Source: Mucilaginibacter psychrotolerans
GTDB taxonomy: Bacteria > Bacteroidota > Bacteroidia > Sphingobacteriales > Sphingobacteriaceae
DNA: 64,000 nt
Direction: 5' to 3'
Assembly: GCF_004519315.1 (NCBI RefSeq)
Contig: NZ_SOZE01000024.1
Location: 24,682 to 88,681 of the forward strand
In this document: positions 1 through 8,447 of the stretch, piece by piece
How the letters are laid out: each line of letters begins with the position of its first letter
How positions within the stretch are numbered: position 1 is the stretch's first letter
The notes under the pieces: generated by a model
Told to the model about the DNA's origin: nothing
What the model saw: only the letters and a program-made list of their open reading frames with translations
Database searches by the model: none
Translations under genes and position numbers: made by a program

Positions 1-1
1 T

Positions 2-1600
2 TCGGTAGAAGAATTAGAGCAATGGCTTAAGGATGGCAGCGAACTGCAGGCCGCTCTGGAGGAGGATTTTGCCTGGCGATACATCCGCATGACCTGCGAT
101 ACCATGAACCCCGACTTGCTCGAGAGCTTTCAGTACTTTGCTACCGAAATTGAACCTAAAACCGCACCGTACAATAATGAGCTGAACAAAAAACTGGTTG
201 CCAGCGAATATGTTAGCGAATTGAACGAAGAGAAATTCTTCATTATGCTGCGCGCGGTGAAGAAATCGCTCGAGCTTTTCCGCGAGGAGAATATACCACT
301 GCAAACCGAGATACAGGTAGAGCAGCAGAAGTACCAGGGCATCTCGGGTGCCATGTCGGTACATATCGACGATAAAGAATATACGCTTGAGCAGGCGTCG
401 GTATTTTTGAAGGGTACCGACCGAGCGAAACGCCAGGAAGTATGGGAAAAGATCACTGCCCGCCGTCTGCAGGAGAAAACAGTGCTGGATACGCTTTTCG
501 ACCACCTGCGCGCTTTGCGCCATAAGGTTGCCCTGAACGCGGGCTTCGAGAACTTCCGCGATTACATGTTCCAGGCACTGGGCCGTTTCGACTATACGCC
601 GCAGGATTGCTACGCTTTCCACGCTGCTATCGAAACCGAGATCGTGCCGATCCTGCGCGAACAGGCCGAGATACGCCGCCTGGCCCTTGATGTGGATACC
701 CTGAAGCCATGGGATATGGACGTAGATATATCCGGCAAGCCAGCCTTGAAGCCTTTCAACAGCGGTGCCGAACTGGTGGAGAAATCTATCCAATGCTTCA
801 GTAACATCAGCCGTTACCTGGGCGAGCGTTTGGAAATAATGAAAGATAACAACCTGTTCGATGTGGAAAGCCGCAAGGGCAAGGCACCGGGCGGGTACAA
901 CTATCCGCTAAGCGAAACCGGCGCGCCGTTCATCTTCATGAATTCGGCCAACACCTTCCGCGACCTCACCACCATGGTGCACGAAGGCGGCCACGCCGTG
1001 CACACTTTTTTAACTGCCGACCTTGAGCTGAACGATTTTAAGCATTGCCCAAGCGAAGTGGCCGAACTAGCGTCTATGTCGATGGAGCTGATATCCATGG
1101 ATAACTGGGATGTTTATTTCGATAACGAGGAAGACCTGAAACGCGCCAAACGCGATCAGCTTTTCGATGTGCTGAAAACCCTGCCATGGGTAGCCGTGGT
1201 AGACCAGTTTCAACATTGGATATACACCAACCCTGAGCATACCGCTGCCGAGCGCACCGAAGCCTGGCTGAAGATATATGAGCCATTTGGTGCAGGCTTT
1301 GTAGATTGGAGCGTAAATCCGCAAGCAGAGCAAAACCTTTGGCAAAAACAGCTGCACATTTTCGAGGTGCCGTTTTACTACATTGAATACGGCATGGCCC
1401 AGCTAGGTGCTATTGCGGTATGGAAGAATTACAAAGAAAACCCCGAAAAAGGCCTGCAGCAATACTTGGATGCCTTGAAACTAGGCTACACCAAAACCAT
1501 TACCGAGATATACGAAACCGCCGGTATCAAATTCGATTTCAGCGCGGCATACGTAAAAGAGCTGGCCGAATTCGTGAAGGCGGAGATGGAGAAGATATAA
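2..1600 (+). CDS. M3 family oligoendopeptidase (5' truncated by window edge)
   Basis: Zinc metallopeptidase of the M3/PepF (thimet-like) family, which degrades short peptides, usually in the cytosol. The reading frame is open from base 2 and runs through the first in-frame ATG at 89, so the true start lies outside the window. The signature HEGGH (HExxH) is at about bases 979-993, and the second glutamate region follows in the CPSEVAELASMSMEL stretch. About 532 codons are visible against a usual 570-600 residues, so only a short N-terminus is missing. Family assignment is strong; the peptide substrates cannot be read from sequence. Confidence 0.92.
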   Translation, partial: SVEELEQWLKDGSELQAALEEDFAWRYIRMTCDTMNPDLLESFQYFATEIEPKTAPYNNELNKKLVASEYVSELNEEKFFIMLRAVKKSLELFREENIPLQTEIQVEQQKYQGISGAMSVHIDDKEYTLEQASVFLKGTDRAKRQEVWEKITARRLQEKTVLDTLFDHLRALRHKVALNAGFENFRDYMFQALGRFDYTPQDCYAFHAAIETEIVPILREQAEIRRLALDVDTLKPWDMDVDISGKPALKPFNSGAELVEKSIQCFSNISRYLGERLEIMKDNNLFDVESRKGKAPGGYNYPLSETGAPFIFMNSANTFRDLTTMVHEGGHAVHTFLTADLELNDFKHCPSEVAELASMSMELISMDNWDVYFDNEEDLKRAKRDQLFDVLKTLPWVAVVDQFQHWIYTNPEHTAAERTEAWLKIYEPFGAGFVDWSVNPQAEQNLWQKQLHIFEVPFYYIEYGMAQLGAIAVWKNYKENPEKGLQQYLDALKLGYTKTITEIYETAGIKFDFSAAYVKELAEFVKAEMEKI

Positions 1601-1608
1601 GGTATCAG

Positions 1609-1680
1609 GAGGCTGTGTCATCAACCTGGTTTATTACAACCAATCAGGATAAGCTTAGGCTTTGGTTTTGATACAGCCTC
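1609..1680. repeat. Imperfect terminal inverted repeat element, 72 bp
   Basis: The 12-base ends at 1609-1620 and 1669-1680 are inverted copies with one mismatch (GAGGCTGT-TCA pattern). The element starts 8 bases after the peptidase stop. It could act as a terminator-like hairpin or be a miniature relic of an insertion sequence; no coding capacity. Confidence 0.45.
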
Positions 1681-1717
1681 ATTTGATTATTACCCGGCGG
1701 TGGGGGCCTTTTAAAAA

Positions 1718-2320
1718 TCAGTCGTTATCCTGGTCGGAATGGATAGCGATAGCTATGTCAGCCGGTAAATGGTAGAGCGTTTCGGTAGGCAACATCGCCG
1801 TAGCTTCGGTAAGTTTATTTGCTTTTACCAACTGATGAATGTTGCTGCAATAGTCGGTAATGTCTTTTATTTCCACTATCCAGTCATTTAGGTACTGATG
1901 GACGGCTATACCCGATAGTCCGATTTGTACTGATTTATAATTTAATGGCCTTAGCAATATATCTTTCTCCGGATCCCACTGTACACGCACCGGGGAAGTT
2001 TTAAGGGCATGGTGCCAGGCATCGTACGATAGGTGTGCCGAAGCATCGAAGGCTGTTAAACATGCTGTTTTCAAAGCATCATTAAAGCCGGTTATTTTCA
2101 TTTTTACAGCTAAAATCCTTTCCTGGTTTTCTTTAGTCCCCCAACCCGAGCGGTACATCATCCATAAAAACGACGGCTTTATCCAGGTCATTCGTTCCGT
2201 TTTAAAAGGCGCAGTAAATGTTTGGTACTTAACCGCTGCGGTTGCTATCCCGCTATTGTAAGCCTGGTAAACGGTTATCGTTTCTTCATCATAGCTTGCT
2301 CTTATTACTTTCAGTTTCAT
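1718..2320 (-). CDS. DUF4291 family protein
   Basis: A 200-residue cytosolic protein with the hallmarks of DUF4291: an N-terminal IRASYDEETITVYQAY block, RMTWIKPSFLWMMYRSGWGTK at about residues 43-63, then a PVRVQWDPEKD block at about 109-119 and an IQIGLSG block near 131. The family has no established reaction that I can state with certainty. It stands alone, convergent with the upstream peptidase and divergent from the next gene. Length matches the family; start at the only good ATG, just before the conserved first block. Confidence 0.85.
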   Translation of the reverse strand: MKLKVIRASYDEETITVYQAYNSGIATAAVKYQTFTAPFKTERMTWIKPSFLWMMYRSGWGTKENQERILAVKMKITGFNDALKTACLTAFDASAHLSYDAWHHALKTSPVRVQWDPEKDILLRPLNYKSVQIGLSGIAVHQYLNDWIVEIKDITDYCSNIHQLVKANKLTEATAMLPTETLYHLPADIAIAIHSDQDND

Positions 2321-2418
2321 AGTTAATCATATGTAATTTCATATAGTAATATAAGCATTTTTTACCACATGTAAAAAGCTCATTTAAAACTTATTTGTGT
2401 TTTTAAGGTTAAACTAAT

Positions 2419-3081
2419 ATGAAAAAGATAATGATAAGCTTAAGCTTGTTGCTGTTATCGGCAGCGGGCTTTGCGCAGGCACCACTTAAGCCTGTTAAGA
2501 TAGATAGCCTCGTCACGGTATCTTTACCGGAGACTTTTAGTAAGAAAGATACGCTGGGTCAGCAAATATATTCAGGCAACTCCAATTTGGGTTATATGGT
2601 GGTGATCAGGCAGCCAAACGCGGCAAATAACACACCGCTGAAAAAAGAGCGCGACCTGAACCAAGTAATGAAGGATTACATCAAAGGCATTAAGGGGCAG
2701 GCAGCAGGGTCTGATGCGTTGAACGTGCGCGATACCACTATGGGGCACCTTAAAGCAAAAACCTTTACCCTTTCTACAGACCAGGGTGGGGGTGTACAAT
2801 TGCGTAACTTTATATTGCTTTACACTCAGGATGTTACCTACACCTTTGAGTATTTCTATCAGCAAAACAGAGCCGAACTGGTGAAGGATGAATACAAACA
2901 ATTTTCAAGTGCGATAGTGATATCACCGGAATTGAAACGTACCGACCAATACCTTTCTAATGCTAAAGGGATAGCCCCGGGTTTAATATATGGTGTGATA
3001 GGAGGAGTGGCCTTTATCGGTATCATCATATTTTACATAACGCGCCGCAACCGTAAGTTAAAAGAGCAGTTCGAGAGCTAA
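2419..3081 (+). CDS. Secreted or membrane-anchored protein of unknown function
   Basis: 220 residues. An N-terminal signal peptide (MKKIMISLSLLLLSAAGFAQ, cleavage near AQ-AP) is followed by a soluble domain of about 160 residues and one C-terminal transmembrane helix at about residues 187-207, ending in a basic tail (TRRNRKLKEQ). The topology therefore puts the main domain in the periplasm, tethered to the inner membrane. I do not recognise the domain. Its stop codon overlaps that of the convergent PAP2 gene by 4 bases. Confidence 0.75.
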   Translation: MKKIMISLSLLLLSAAGFAQAPLKPVKIDSLVTVSLPETFSKKDTLGQQIYSGNSNLGYMVVIRQPNAANNTPLKKERDLNQVMKDYIKGIKGQAAGSDALNVRDTTMGHLKAKTFTLSTDQGGGVQLRNFILLYTQDVTYTFEYFYQQNRAELVKDEYKQFSSAIVISPELKRTDQYLSNAKGIAPGLIYGVIGGVAFIGIIIFYITRRNRKLKEQFES

Positions 3082-3755
3082 ACTGCCCAACGTTTTATAA
3101 TCCCCCTATGCCAACGGGGGGATTTTATGAATTTTTTGCTGTCGATAAAACTTAGCCAGGCCACGGTTACAAACACGCCAATTACAGAGCCTGCCGTAAC
3201 ATCCTCAAAAAAGTGCTGGCTAAGGTACATGCGCGAGTAACCTACCAGTATGGCCACGAGCAGCAAGGCCATTCCCCACAATTTATTCTGGATAAGGTAA
3301 GCAATTGCCACCCCTGCCGAGAAAGCAGTAACGGTGTGCCCCGAGGGGAAGCTTTGGATGCCGCCCACTACATACACATCTTTTACGAAACGCAGCTTAT
3401 CTATTTGATCCTCAAAATATATGCGGGGCCGGGGACTGTAAACGCTGTATTTGATGGCCTGCGCTACAATAGAGGTTACTAAATAACTGCTGGCCAGCAA
3501 AAATGCGCTACGGTAGCTGAAGAATAAAAGTATAGCCGATAAGAGAATAATGCTGAGGCCATCTCCTATATCGGTAACGTAGGGGGCCAGGAAATCGAAA
3601 AGGCTGTTATAGATGCCATTTACGGCGAAATAAATTTGCTCCTTACTGTAAAGCAGCTTAATTACCAAACAGGCGCATAAAACGGCGAGGTAGGGTATAA
3701 AAAAGTATCTAATCTTGAACAAAACCTCTTTAAAGCCTGTTTTCATTGGCCACAA
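3078..3755 (-). CDS. PAP2 family phosphatase (phosphatidic acid phosphatase type)
   Basis: Integral membrane lipid phosphatase. The three PAP2 signatures are visible in order: KYSVYSPRPR (KX6RP) at about residues 107-116, PSGHT at about 137-141, and SRMYLSQHFFEDV (SRX5HX3D) at about 174-186. Several hydrophobic segments surround them. Such enzymes dephosphorylate undecaprenyl pyrophosphate, PgpB-type substrates or lipid A; which one cannot be told here. It is transcribed away from the APC permease, with a short divergent promoter region between them. Confidence 0.9.
   Translation of the reverse strand: MWPMKTGFKEVLFKIRYFFIPYLAVLCACLVIKLLYSKEQIYFAVNGIYNSLFDFLAPYVTDIGDGLSIILLSAILLFFSYRSAFLLASSYLVTSIVAQAIKYSVYSPRPRIYFEDQIDKLRFVKDVYVVGGIQSFPSGHTVTAFSAGVAIAYLIQNKLWGMALLLVAILVGYSRMYLSQHFFEDVTAGSVIGVFVTVAWLSFIDSKKFIKSPRWHRGIIKRWAV
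3099..3124. terminator. Hairpin between convergent genes
   Basis: AATCCCCC pairs with GGGGGATT across a 9-10 base loop and is followed by T-rich sequence. It lies 18 bases after the stop of the secreted protein at 2419, inside the last codons of the PAP2 gene, and probably terminates the plus-strand transcript. Confidence 0.55.
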
Positions 3756-3791
3756 AGTAACGGATATAGTTTTTCAATGCAAAAAAATGGT

Positions 3792-3799
3792 TATGTTTG
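3792..3799 (+). promoter_or_regulatory. Candidate Bacteroidota -7 element (TATGTTTG)
   Basis: Exact match to the TAnnTTTG -7 consensus, 30 bases before the APC permease start. No clean -33 TTTG is present, only T-rich sequence about 17 bases upstream. Confidence 0.45.
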
Positions 3800-3829
3800 G
3801 TTTAAAGAACTCAAAACTGATCGAACCAT

Positions 3830-5539
3830 ATGTCTAAAAGCATATTCCGCAAAAAGTCTGTATCCAAAATTTTAGCCGATGTAGAATGCGGTTTCAGCGA
3901 TGCCGAGCATCCCGGCAGCGCCTCCCAACTAAAAAAAGAACTTAATGTAAAAGACCTTACCCTGATGGGTATAGCCGCCGTGGTGGGGGCGGGCATATTC
4001 TCCACCATCGGCGAAGCTTCCTTTTACGGCGGCCCGGGGGTGTCTATATTATTTGTTATAACCGCTGTTACCTGCGGTTTCTCCGCCTTGTGCTACGCCG
4101 AATTTGCCTCGCGCATACCGGTGGCAGGCAGCGCTTACACTTATGCTTACGCGTCCTTCGGTGAGTTAATTGCCTGGATCATCGGCTGGGATTTGCTGAT
4201 GGAATACGCCATAGGCAATATAGCGGTGGCCATATCGTGGAGCACCTACTTTGTAAACCTGCTCGAAGGTTTCCACATCCATATGCCCGAATACCTTACG
4301 ATGGATTACTTTTCGGCTTTCCGTGCCCATGAAAAAATACAGGAGCTTACGGCAGCCGGCAAGCTTGGAGAAATCACCGATAATATGAAAAGTGCGGCTG
4401 TCGCCTGGGCAAATGCACCGGGCGCGGGCAATATCAAATTTATTGCCAATCTGCCCGCCCTACTTATCGTGATTATCATTACTTACCTGGTTTATATCGG
4501 CATACGCGAAACCAAGAAGGCCACCAATGCCATGGTGGTTTTAAAGGTGCTCATTGTTATTGCCGTTATTGCAATCGGCTTTTTTTACGTAACGCCGGCT
4601 AACTGGCATCCTTTTATGCCCAATGGATTTAAAGGCGTAATGAAGGGCGTTTCGGGCGTGTTCTTTGCCTATATCGGTTTCGATGCGATATCCACCACTG
4701 CCGAAGAATGCCAGAACCCGCAAAAGGATTTACCTCGTGGCATGATCTATTCCCTGCTGATATGTACCGTTTTGTACATCCTCATCTCGCTGGTGTTAAC
4801 CGGTATGGTGAACTATAAAGACCTGCAGGTAGGCGACCCGCTGGCATTTGTATTTGCTAAAGTAGGGTTAAAGAACATCAGCTATGTAATATCCATCAGC
4901 GCGGTTATTGCAACCGCCAGCGTATTGCTCATCTTCCAACTGGGGCAGCCGCGTATCTGGATGAGCATGAGCCGCGACGGCCTGCTGCCGAAAGCATTCT
5001 CGCGCATACACCCTAAGTTCCATACGCCATCGTTCGCGACTATTGTTACCGGCTTTGTAGTGGCCGTGCCTGCTTTGTTTTTAAACCTTACCGAAGTTAC
5101 CGACCTGACTAGCATCGGTACCCTATTCGCTTTTGTACTGGTTTGTGGCGGCGTTTTGCTGATGCCGAGGGAAGCGGCCGTGAAAGGTAAATTTCACCTG
5201 CCGTATATTAATGCCAAGTATGTGGTGCCGTTTATATTTATGGGGATGATATACCTGTTTTGGAAACCTTTCCTGGATATACTGGCAGGGCAAAATATAC
5301 ACGAAAAATTCCCTTTCTTCCTGTTTATCTTATTATCTGCCGCGCTAACTGTTGCCGCTGTGGTACGCAACTTGTCGCTGATACCCGTATTGGGCTTGCT
5401 GAGCTGCTTTTACCTGATGACCGAACTAACCTACCAAAGCTGGATACGATTCCTGGCCTGGCTTTTAATAGGGCTGGTGATATACATATTCTACGGTTAT
5501 AAGCATAGTTTAATTGGCAAGGCAGAAAACGCACGGTAA
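3830..5539 (+). CDS. APC superfamily amino acid permease
   Basis: A 569-residue polytopic inner-membrane transporter. After a roughly 45-residue cytosolic N-terminus, the first helix carries the substrate-binding GAGIFSTIG motif (about residues 54-62). The helices that follow fit the cationic-amino-acid-transporter (CAT/YfnA) branch, with EFASRIPVAGSAYTY and FFAYIGFDAISTTAEE as typical blocks. An extended loop at about 150-200 and extra C-terminal helices account for the length over the usual 480-500. Probable amino acid/proton or sodium symport; substrate unknown. Monocistronic, with its own promoter. Confidence 0.9.
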   Translation: MSKSIFRKKSVSKILADVECGFSDAEHPGSASQLKKELNVKDLTLMGIAAVVGAGIFSTIGEASFYGGPGVSILFVITAVTCGFSALCYAEFASRIPVAGSAYTYAYASFGELIAWIIGWDLLMEYAIGNIAVAISWSTYFVNLLEGFHIHMPEYLTMDYFSAFRAHEKIQELTAAGKLGEITDNMKSAAVAWANAPGAGNIKFIANLPALLIVIIITYLVYIGIRETKKATNAMVVLKVLIVIAVIAIGFFYVTPANWHPFMPNGFKGVMKGVSGVFFAYIGFDAISTTAEECQNPQKDLPRGMIYSLLICTVLYILISLVLTGMVNYKDLQVGDPLAFVFAKVGLKNISYVISISAVIATASVLLIFQLGQPRIWMSMSRDGLLPKAFSRIHPKFHTPSFATIVTGFVVAVPALFLNLTEVTDLTSIGTLFAFVLVCGGVLLMPREAAVKGKFHLPYINAKYVVPFIFMGMIYLFWKPFLDILAGQNIHEKFPFFLFILLSAALTVAAVVRNLSLIPVLGLLSCFYLMTELTYQSWIRFLAWLLIGLVIYIFYGYKHSLIGKAENAR

Positions 5540-5778
5540 GGCATCTTTGGCACCGTTCCGCTTCTGTAGGTGGAACACCCTGAAAAGCTATCTTTTTGAT
5601 TGCTAGTAGTTTAGTTAATTTAGTGGGACGGATTGGAACATGCCTGTTGTTTAGGTAATGGCTGTAATTTGTTGTAAATCAAATTACTATGCGAAAGTGA
5701 ATTTTTGTTAAAAAACAGGATTGAACACATTTTCTGAGCAGGTGAAACACTTTTCAAACACTAATCCGGCTATAGGTT

Positions 5779-5786
5779 TATATTTG
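5779..5786 (+). promoter_or_regulatory. Candidate -7 element (TATATTTG)
   Basis: Exact TAnnTTTG match 26 bases before the ATG at 5813; no convincing -33 element at the expected spacing. Confidence 0.4.
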
Positions 5787-5812
5787 GACTGAAGGAGTTC
5801 GGTTATAATGCC

Positions 5813-6178
5813 ATGAGATATTTAACAAGCGAACAGCTTAGCGCAAATCTGTCATTGGGGAAATCTGTAGAACAATGGTTAGCACCCAAAGAAGAGGATA
5901 CCTACGTTGTATTACGATGGTTAAGGATTGATAAAGAGAAAGACCTAACCTACACCACTTGCTACATAGAATGCTTTGATGAAGGCGATGAACAATTTGC
6001 AGACATCTATGAATTTTCTCCTATTGACCCTGACGAGCCGGAAGTACTGAATAATTTTGCTTCCGCTGATGAAGCTATACTTTTTGTGAAAGATGCTTAT
6101 GCTGCCTCGTTAGATAAGTTTGTAAACGCCGGACTCATTCAGGATGAGTACAGGAATTTTATCATGAAAAAAGGATAA
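5813..6178 (+). CDS. Hypothetical acidic protein, 121 aa
   Basis: Not recognised. A soluble, strongly acidic protein without signal peptide or membrane segment; acidic clusters (KEEDTY, DEGDEQFADIYEF, PDEPE) are spread along the chain. It is preceded by a GAAGGAG-like purine tract and a consensus -7 element, which supports real expression. It opens an AT-rich accessory patch with other unknown genes, so an accessory or immunity-like role is possible but unsupported. Confidence 0.65.
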   Translation: MRYLTSEQLSANLSLGKSVEQWLAPKEEDTYVVLRWLRIDKEKDLTYTTCYIECFDEGDEQFADIYEFSPIDPDEPEVLNNFASADEAILFVKDAYAASLDKFVNAGLIQDEYRNFIMKKG

Positions 6179-6205
6179 TTCTTTTGTGTCGGGCAGGGAT
6201 AACGC

Positions 6206-6304
6206 CTAACACAGGCTGAATTTTTGGAAAGAATTAATAAGTACGCCCCCAATCACGCCCAGCGCCGAATACGCGCCCAACGGGAAGTTTACCCACGTTA
6301 ACAT
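6206..6304 (-). other. Possible gene fragment, 32 codons, minus strand
   Basis: A short GC-rich open frame on the minus strand in otherwise AT-rich DNA. It reads like the hydrophobic end of a membrane protein (TWVNFPLGAYSALG then GGVLINSF). It may be the remnant of a lost gene. No parent copy was found in this window, so chance is not excluded. Confidence 0.2.
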
Positions 6305-6305
6305 T

Positions 6306-6710
6306 ATGTTTAAAATCAGCTTTTTCAAAACCGTTTATTACCTGCTGGTAAAATATATTGTATTCTTTTTTATTCTTGCATTTATGGAGGATAGATTTAA
6401 GAACATCGTTATTGATAAAGCAGAAACAACACGGGAGTTAGTGGAGCTTACTTTTGGATATATATTATACGTTTTGTATTATGTTGCCTTTCTGGTATTC
6501 TTGTTTTGTGGCCCTTTATATTATGTTTTGAAAATAAAAGACGGGAGTTATTTCCTGCCTTTACTAATGGTATTTTATATCGCTGAATTTTTTGTAAATC
6601 GTTTTTTTTCATTATCTGATCAACTTTCGGGTATTTACAATTTAGTAATAGGGGTGCTCTTTTTATTCTTGTTTTTCTATAAGCAAGTAAAAATAAAGTT
6701 TGCTTTCTGA
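6306..6710 (+). CDS. Hypothetical polytopic membrane protein, 134 aa
   Basis: Not recognised. Four hydrophobic segments are visible at about residues 10-26, 49-76, 81-97 and 107-128, with a short charged loop (MEDRFKNIVIDKAETTRE) between the first two. The DNA is markedly AT-rich compared with the housekeeping genes around it, which fits acquired DNA. The start ATG lies next to the antisense fragment described at 6206-6304. Confidence 0.55.
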   Translation: MFKISFFKTVYYLLVKYIVFFFILAFMEDRFKNIVIDKAETTRELVELTFGYILYVLYYVAFLVFLFCGPLYYVLKIKDGSYFLPLLMVFYIAEFFVNRFFSLSDQLSGIYNLVIGVLFLFLFFYKQVKIKFAF

Positions 6711-7138
6711 AATAATCGAAGCCCCTAGTTTGGCGCTAGAATGAGGAGTTGGGGAAGTAAGTAAATGCGTCTCGGGCTTAACCATTTGCAAGTCACTCGT
6801 ACACCTTCGATCTTTTCCAGTGCTACATACCTCGCGCAAGGTTACAATTACGCTAAAAAACACCTTCGTTTTTCTCCGTTTTTCTTCGGTTTTTTAGGTT
6901 CTTTAATCAAAAAAATGGCGGAAATCCTCCATATTCGGGGCGGATTTTTAACCGATATAGATGAAAAACTTGAGCGCTTTTGTCTTATTAGTGTTCGAAA
7001 ACATCTTTAGCGGAACGCTAACAAAAGCCTGCTGACACGGTAGCGTCCCCCACCGGGCGCGATGCAGCGCAAGCCATGTACGCGGCGTACCTCGTGGCTA
7101 AACCGTTACGTCAGCGGGACGCTGACATGCGTGTAGGT
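6711..7138. other. Intergenic region with no supported gene
   Basis: A plus-strand open frame of 81 codons at 6765-7010 has no recognisable domain, no start context and atypical composition, so it is not called as a gene. The right part (from 7005) is filled with short palindromes, described separately. Confidence 0.5.
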
Positions 7139-7158
7139 TCAAGCGGGACGCTTGAACC
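7007..7158. repeat. Cluster of GCG-GGA-CGC hairpins
   Basis: Three hairpins share a GCG stem end and a GAA or GGA triloop: TTAGCG-GAA-CGCTAA at about 7007-7021, TCAGCG-GGA-CGCTGA at about 7111-7125, and GGTTCAAGCG-GGA-CGCTTGAACC (perfect 10-bp stem) at 7136-7158. A fourth palindrome, GTACG-CGG-CGTAC, is at about 7079-7091. Outer stem bases differ but stay paired. The last hairpin runs into the 3' end of the next gene. Confidence 0.6.
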
Positions 7159-7651
7159 GGCGAGTTTCATAATCTCTATATTCTGCCAATCGTTTTTTAA
7201 CCACTTTTTCCAATTCCGGGAAAATGGTAAAATCACCTCTTAAAATATCAAAAGCATATTTATTTAGATTAACAGCATAGTCATTAATATAAAACGAATA
7301 TCCATTTAATGGATCGTGATAATTGGATTCCTTGGGAAATTGATAAATGGAACCGATAAGAGCAGATGGGTTTTTTAAAAGAATAACATCATCAAGGCCA
7401 TAGCCCTGCAAAACGGTATCTTCTCTTATTATCACGGGATCATCGATAAACACGCCATTAACTAACTGATATAGCATAACGAATAAATAAGATTCCCTGC
7501 GTTCGAAAACAAGTTTTACTGCAGTCACCGTGTTCATATATAAAATTGATTGCCAAGCTGAATCTTTCTTGCTTTTAATCAATTTAAAACTATACTCTGT
7601 TTCCAAAAAGCGGAACGCGTCCGTCATAATTAGTTTTAAATTGTCAGCCAT
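7139..7651 (-). CDS. Hypothetical protein, 170 aa
   Basis: Not recognised. A soluble alpha/beta-looking protein, with a conserved-looking C-terminal half (NLNKYAFDILRGDFTIFPELEKVVKKR). It has no signal peptide. The last five codons and the stop lie inside the perfect GGA-loop hairpin at 7136-7158, so the present C-terminus (FKRPA) may be repeat-derived rather than ancestral. It lies in the accessory patch, next to a toxin-antitoxin pair. Confidence 0.6.
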   Translation of the reverse strand: MADNLKLIMTDAFRFLETEYSFKLIKSKKDSAWQSILYMNTVTAVKLVFERRESYLFVMLYQLVNGVFIDDPVIIREDTVLQGYGLDDVILLKNPSALIGSIYQFPKESNYHDPLNGYSFYINDYAVNLNKYAFDILRGDFTIFPELEKVVKKRLAEYRDYETRRFKRPA

Positions 7652-7784
7652 GTTTCAATTATAAATTAATGTTAGATACCCTTATTTGGCGCCGATGCAG
7701 TGTTGACAAATAAGGGGCGTGTTGCCAAGCATTTGCGAGGTTGCGCTCCCGTCTGCGCAGCATGTGTCAGCAGTTGAGTCAATC

Positions 7785-8129
7785 CTATAAATCCTTAAGC
7801 ACGTTAGCCAACTTCTTAATAGCATCCGCCTTAGATATGCTGGATTTTTCTGATTTGTCGAATATGGTGAGGAGCAAGATCTCAATCCCAGCCTCAGTCT
7901 TGATGAGATGATAATACATCACCCTGAAACCACCGCTTTTGCCGCTGCCTTTACTCTTATCGGCTAACCGGACTTTAAATAACTTATCCCCATAGGGAAC
8001 CCCTAAATAAGGATTTTCGATAAGATTTTCAATGAGGGTATTTATAGACTGTTTTAGCGTGTGATACTTTTTTAATAGGGTCTTGGCATCCTTAATAAAC
8101 GCTTTGGATACCGATACAGAATTATTCAT
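7785..8129 (-). CDS. RelE/ParE-type toxin of a type II toxin-antitoxin system
   Basis: 114 residues with the RelE/ParE fold pattern: N-terminal helices rich in lysine (FIKDAKTLLKKYHTLKQS), the GDKLFKVRLADKS strand, then GGFRVMYYHLI and LLLTIFDKSEK. Members cleave ribosome-bound mRNA (RelE) or poison gyrase (ParE); which applies is not decided by sequence. Its start overlaps the 3' end of the upstream gene by 8 bases, the coupled arrangement usual for antitoxin-toxin operons. Confidence 0.85.
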   Translation of the reverse strand: MNNSVSVSKAFIKDAKTLLKKYHTLKQSINTLIENLIENPYLGVPYGDKLFKVRLADKSKGSGKSGGFRVMYYHLIKTEAGIEILLLTIFDKSEKSSISKADAIKKLANVLKDL

Positions 8130-8346
8130 CCCACATTTCTGAGGCGGGAGTTGCCTTTGCTAAACCCTTTTTAATCAGCACGGCCTCTTCGCAAGCCCTT
8201 TGCAACGCTTTTAATTCATCTTCGCCAAGGCCATCATCATCATCGTTGTCAATAACGATTGAAAGCCCGGCTTTTTTAGTGATTTCTGATATAGCAGATA
8301 TGATGGAGCTTTGGCTATCAGGTATCTGGATGGTTAATGTCGTCAT
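8122..8346 (-). CDS. Antitoxin partner of the RelE/ParE-type toxin
   Basis: 74 residues from the ATG at 8346 (MTTLTIQIPD); an upstream in-frame start at 8397 would add an unlikely basic extension. The N-terminus looks like a short beta/helix DNA-binding or dimerisation module, and the acidic middle (DNDDDDGLGEDE) is typical of a flexible toxin-wrapping segment. The order antitoxin-toxin with an 8-base overlap supports the role. Likely autoregulates the operon, as such proteins usually do. Confidence 0.75.
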   Translation of the reverse strand: MTTLTIQIPDSQSSIISAISEITKKAGLSIVIDNDDDDGLGEDELKALQRACEEAVLIKKGLAKATPASEMWDE

Positions 8347-8447
8347 AAATCTGTTTTTATGTCTATTACAAATATAGTGCAATTGTTTCCTAAACAAAAA
8401 AAGCCGCCGTATCCCGGCAGCCCTTGCTATATCATTATAAATGCTGA

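Noticed and set aside
14..793. 259-codon minus-strand ORF
   Set aside because: Antisense shadow of the M3 peptidase.
6765..7010. Plus-strand ORF of 81 codons
   Set aside because: No domain, no start signal, composition of a spacer; kept as intergenic.
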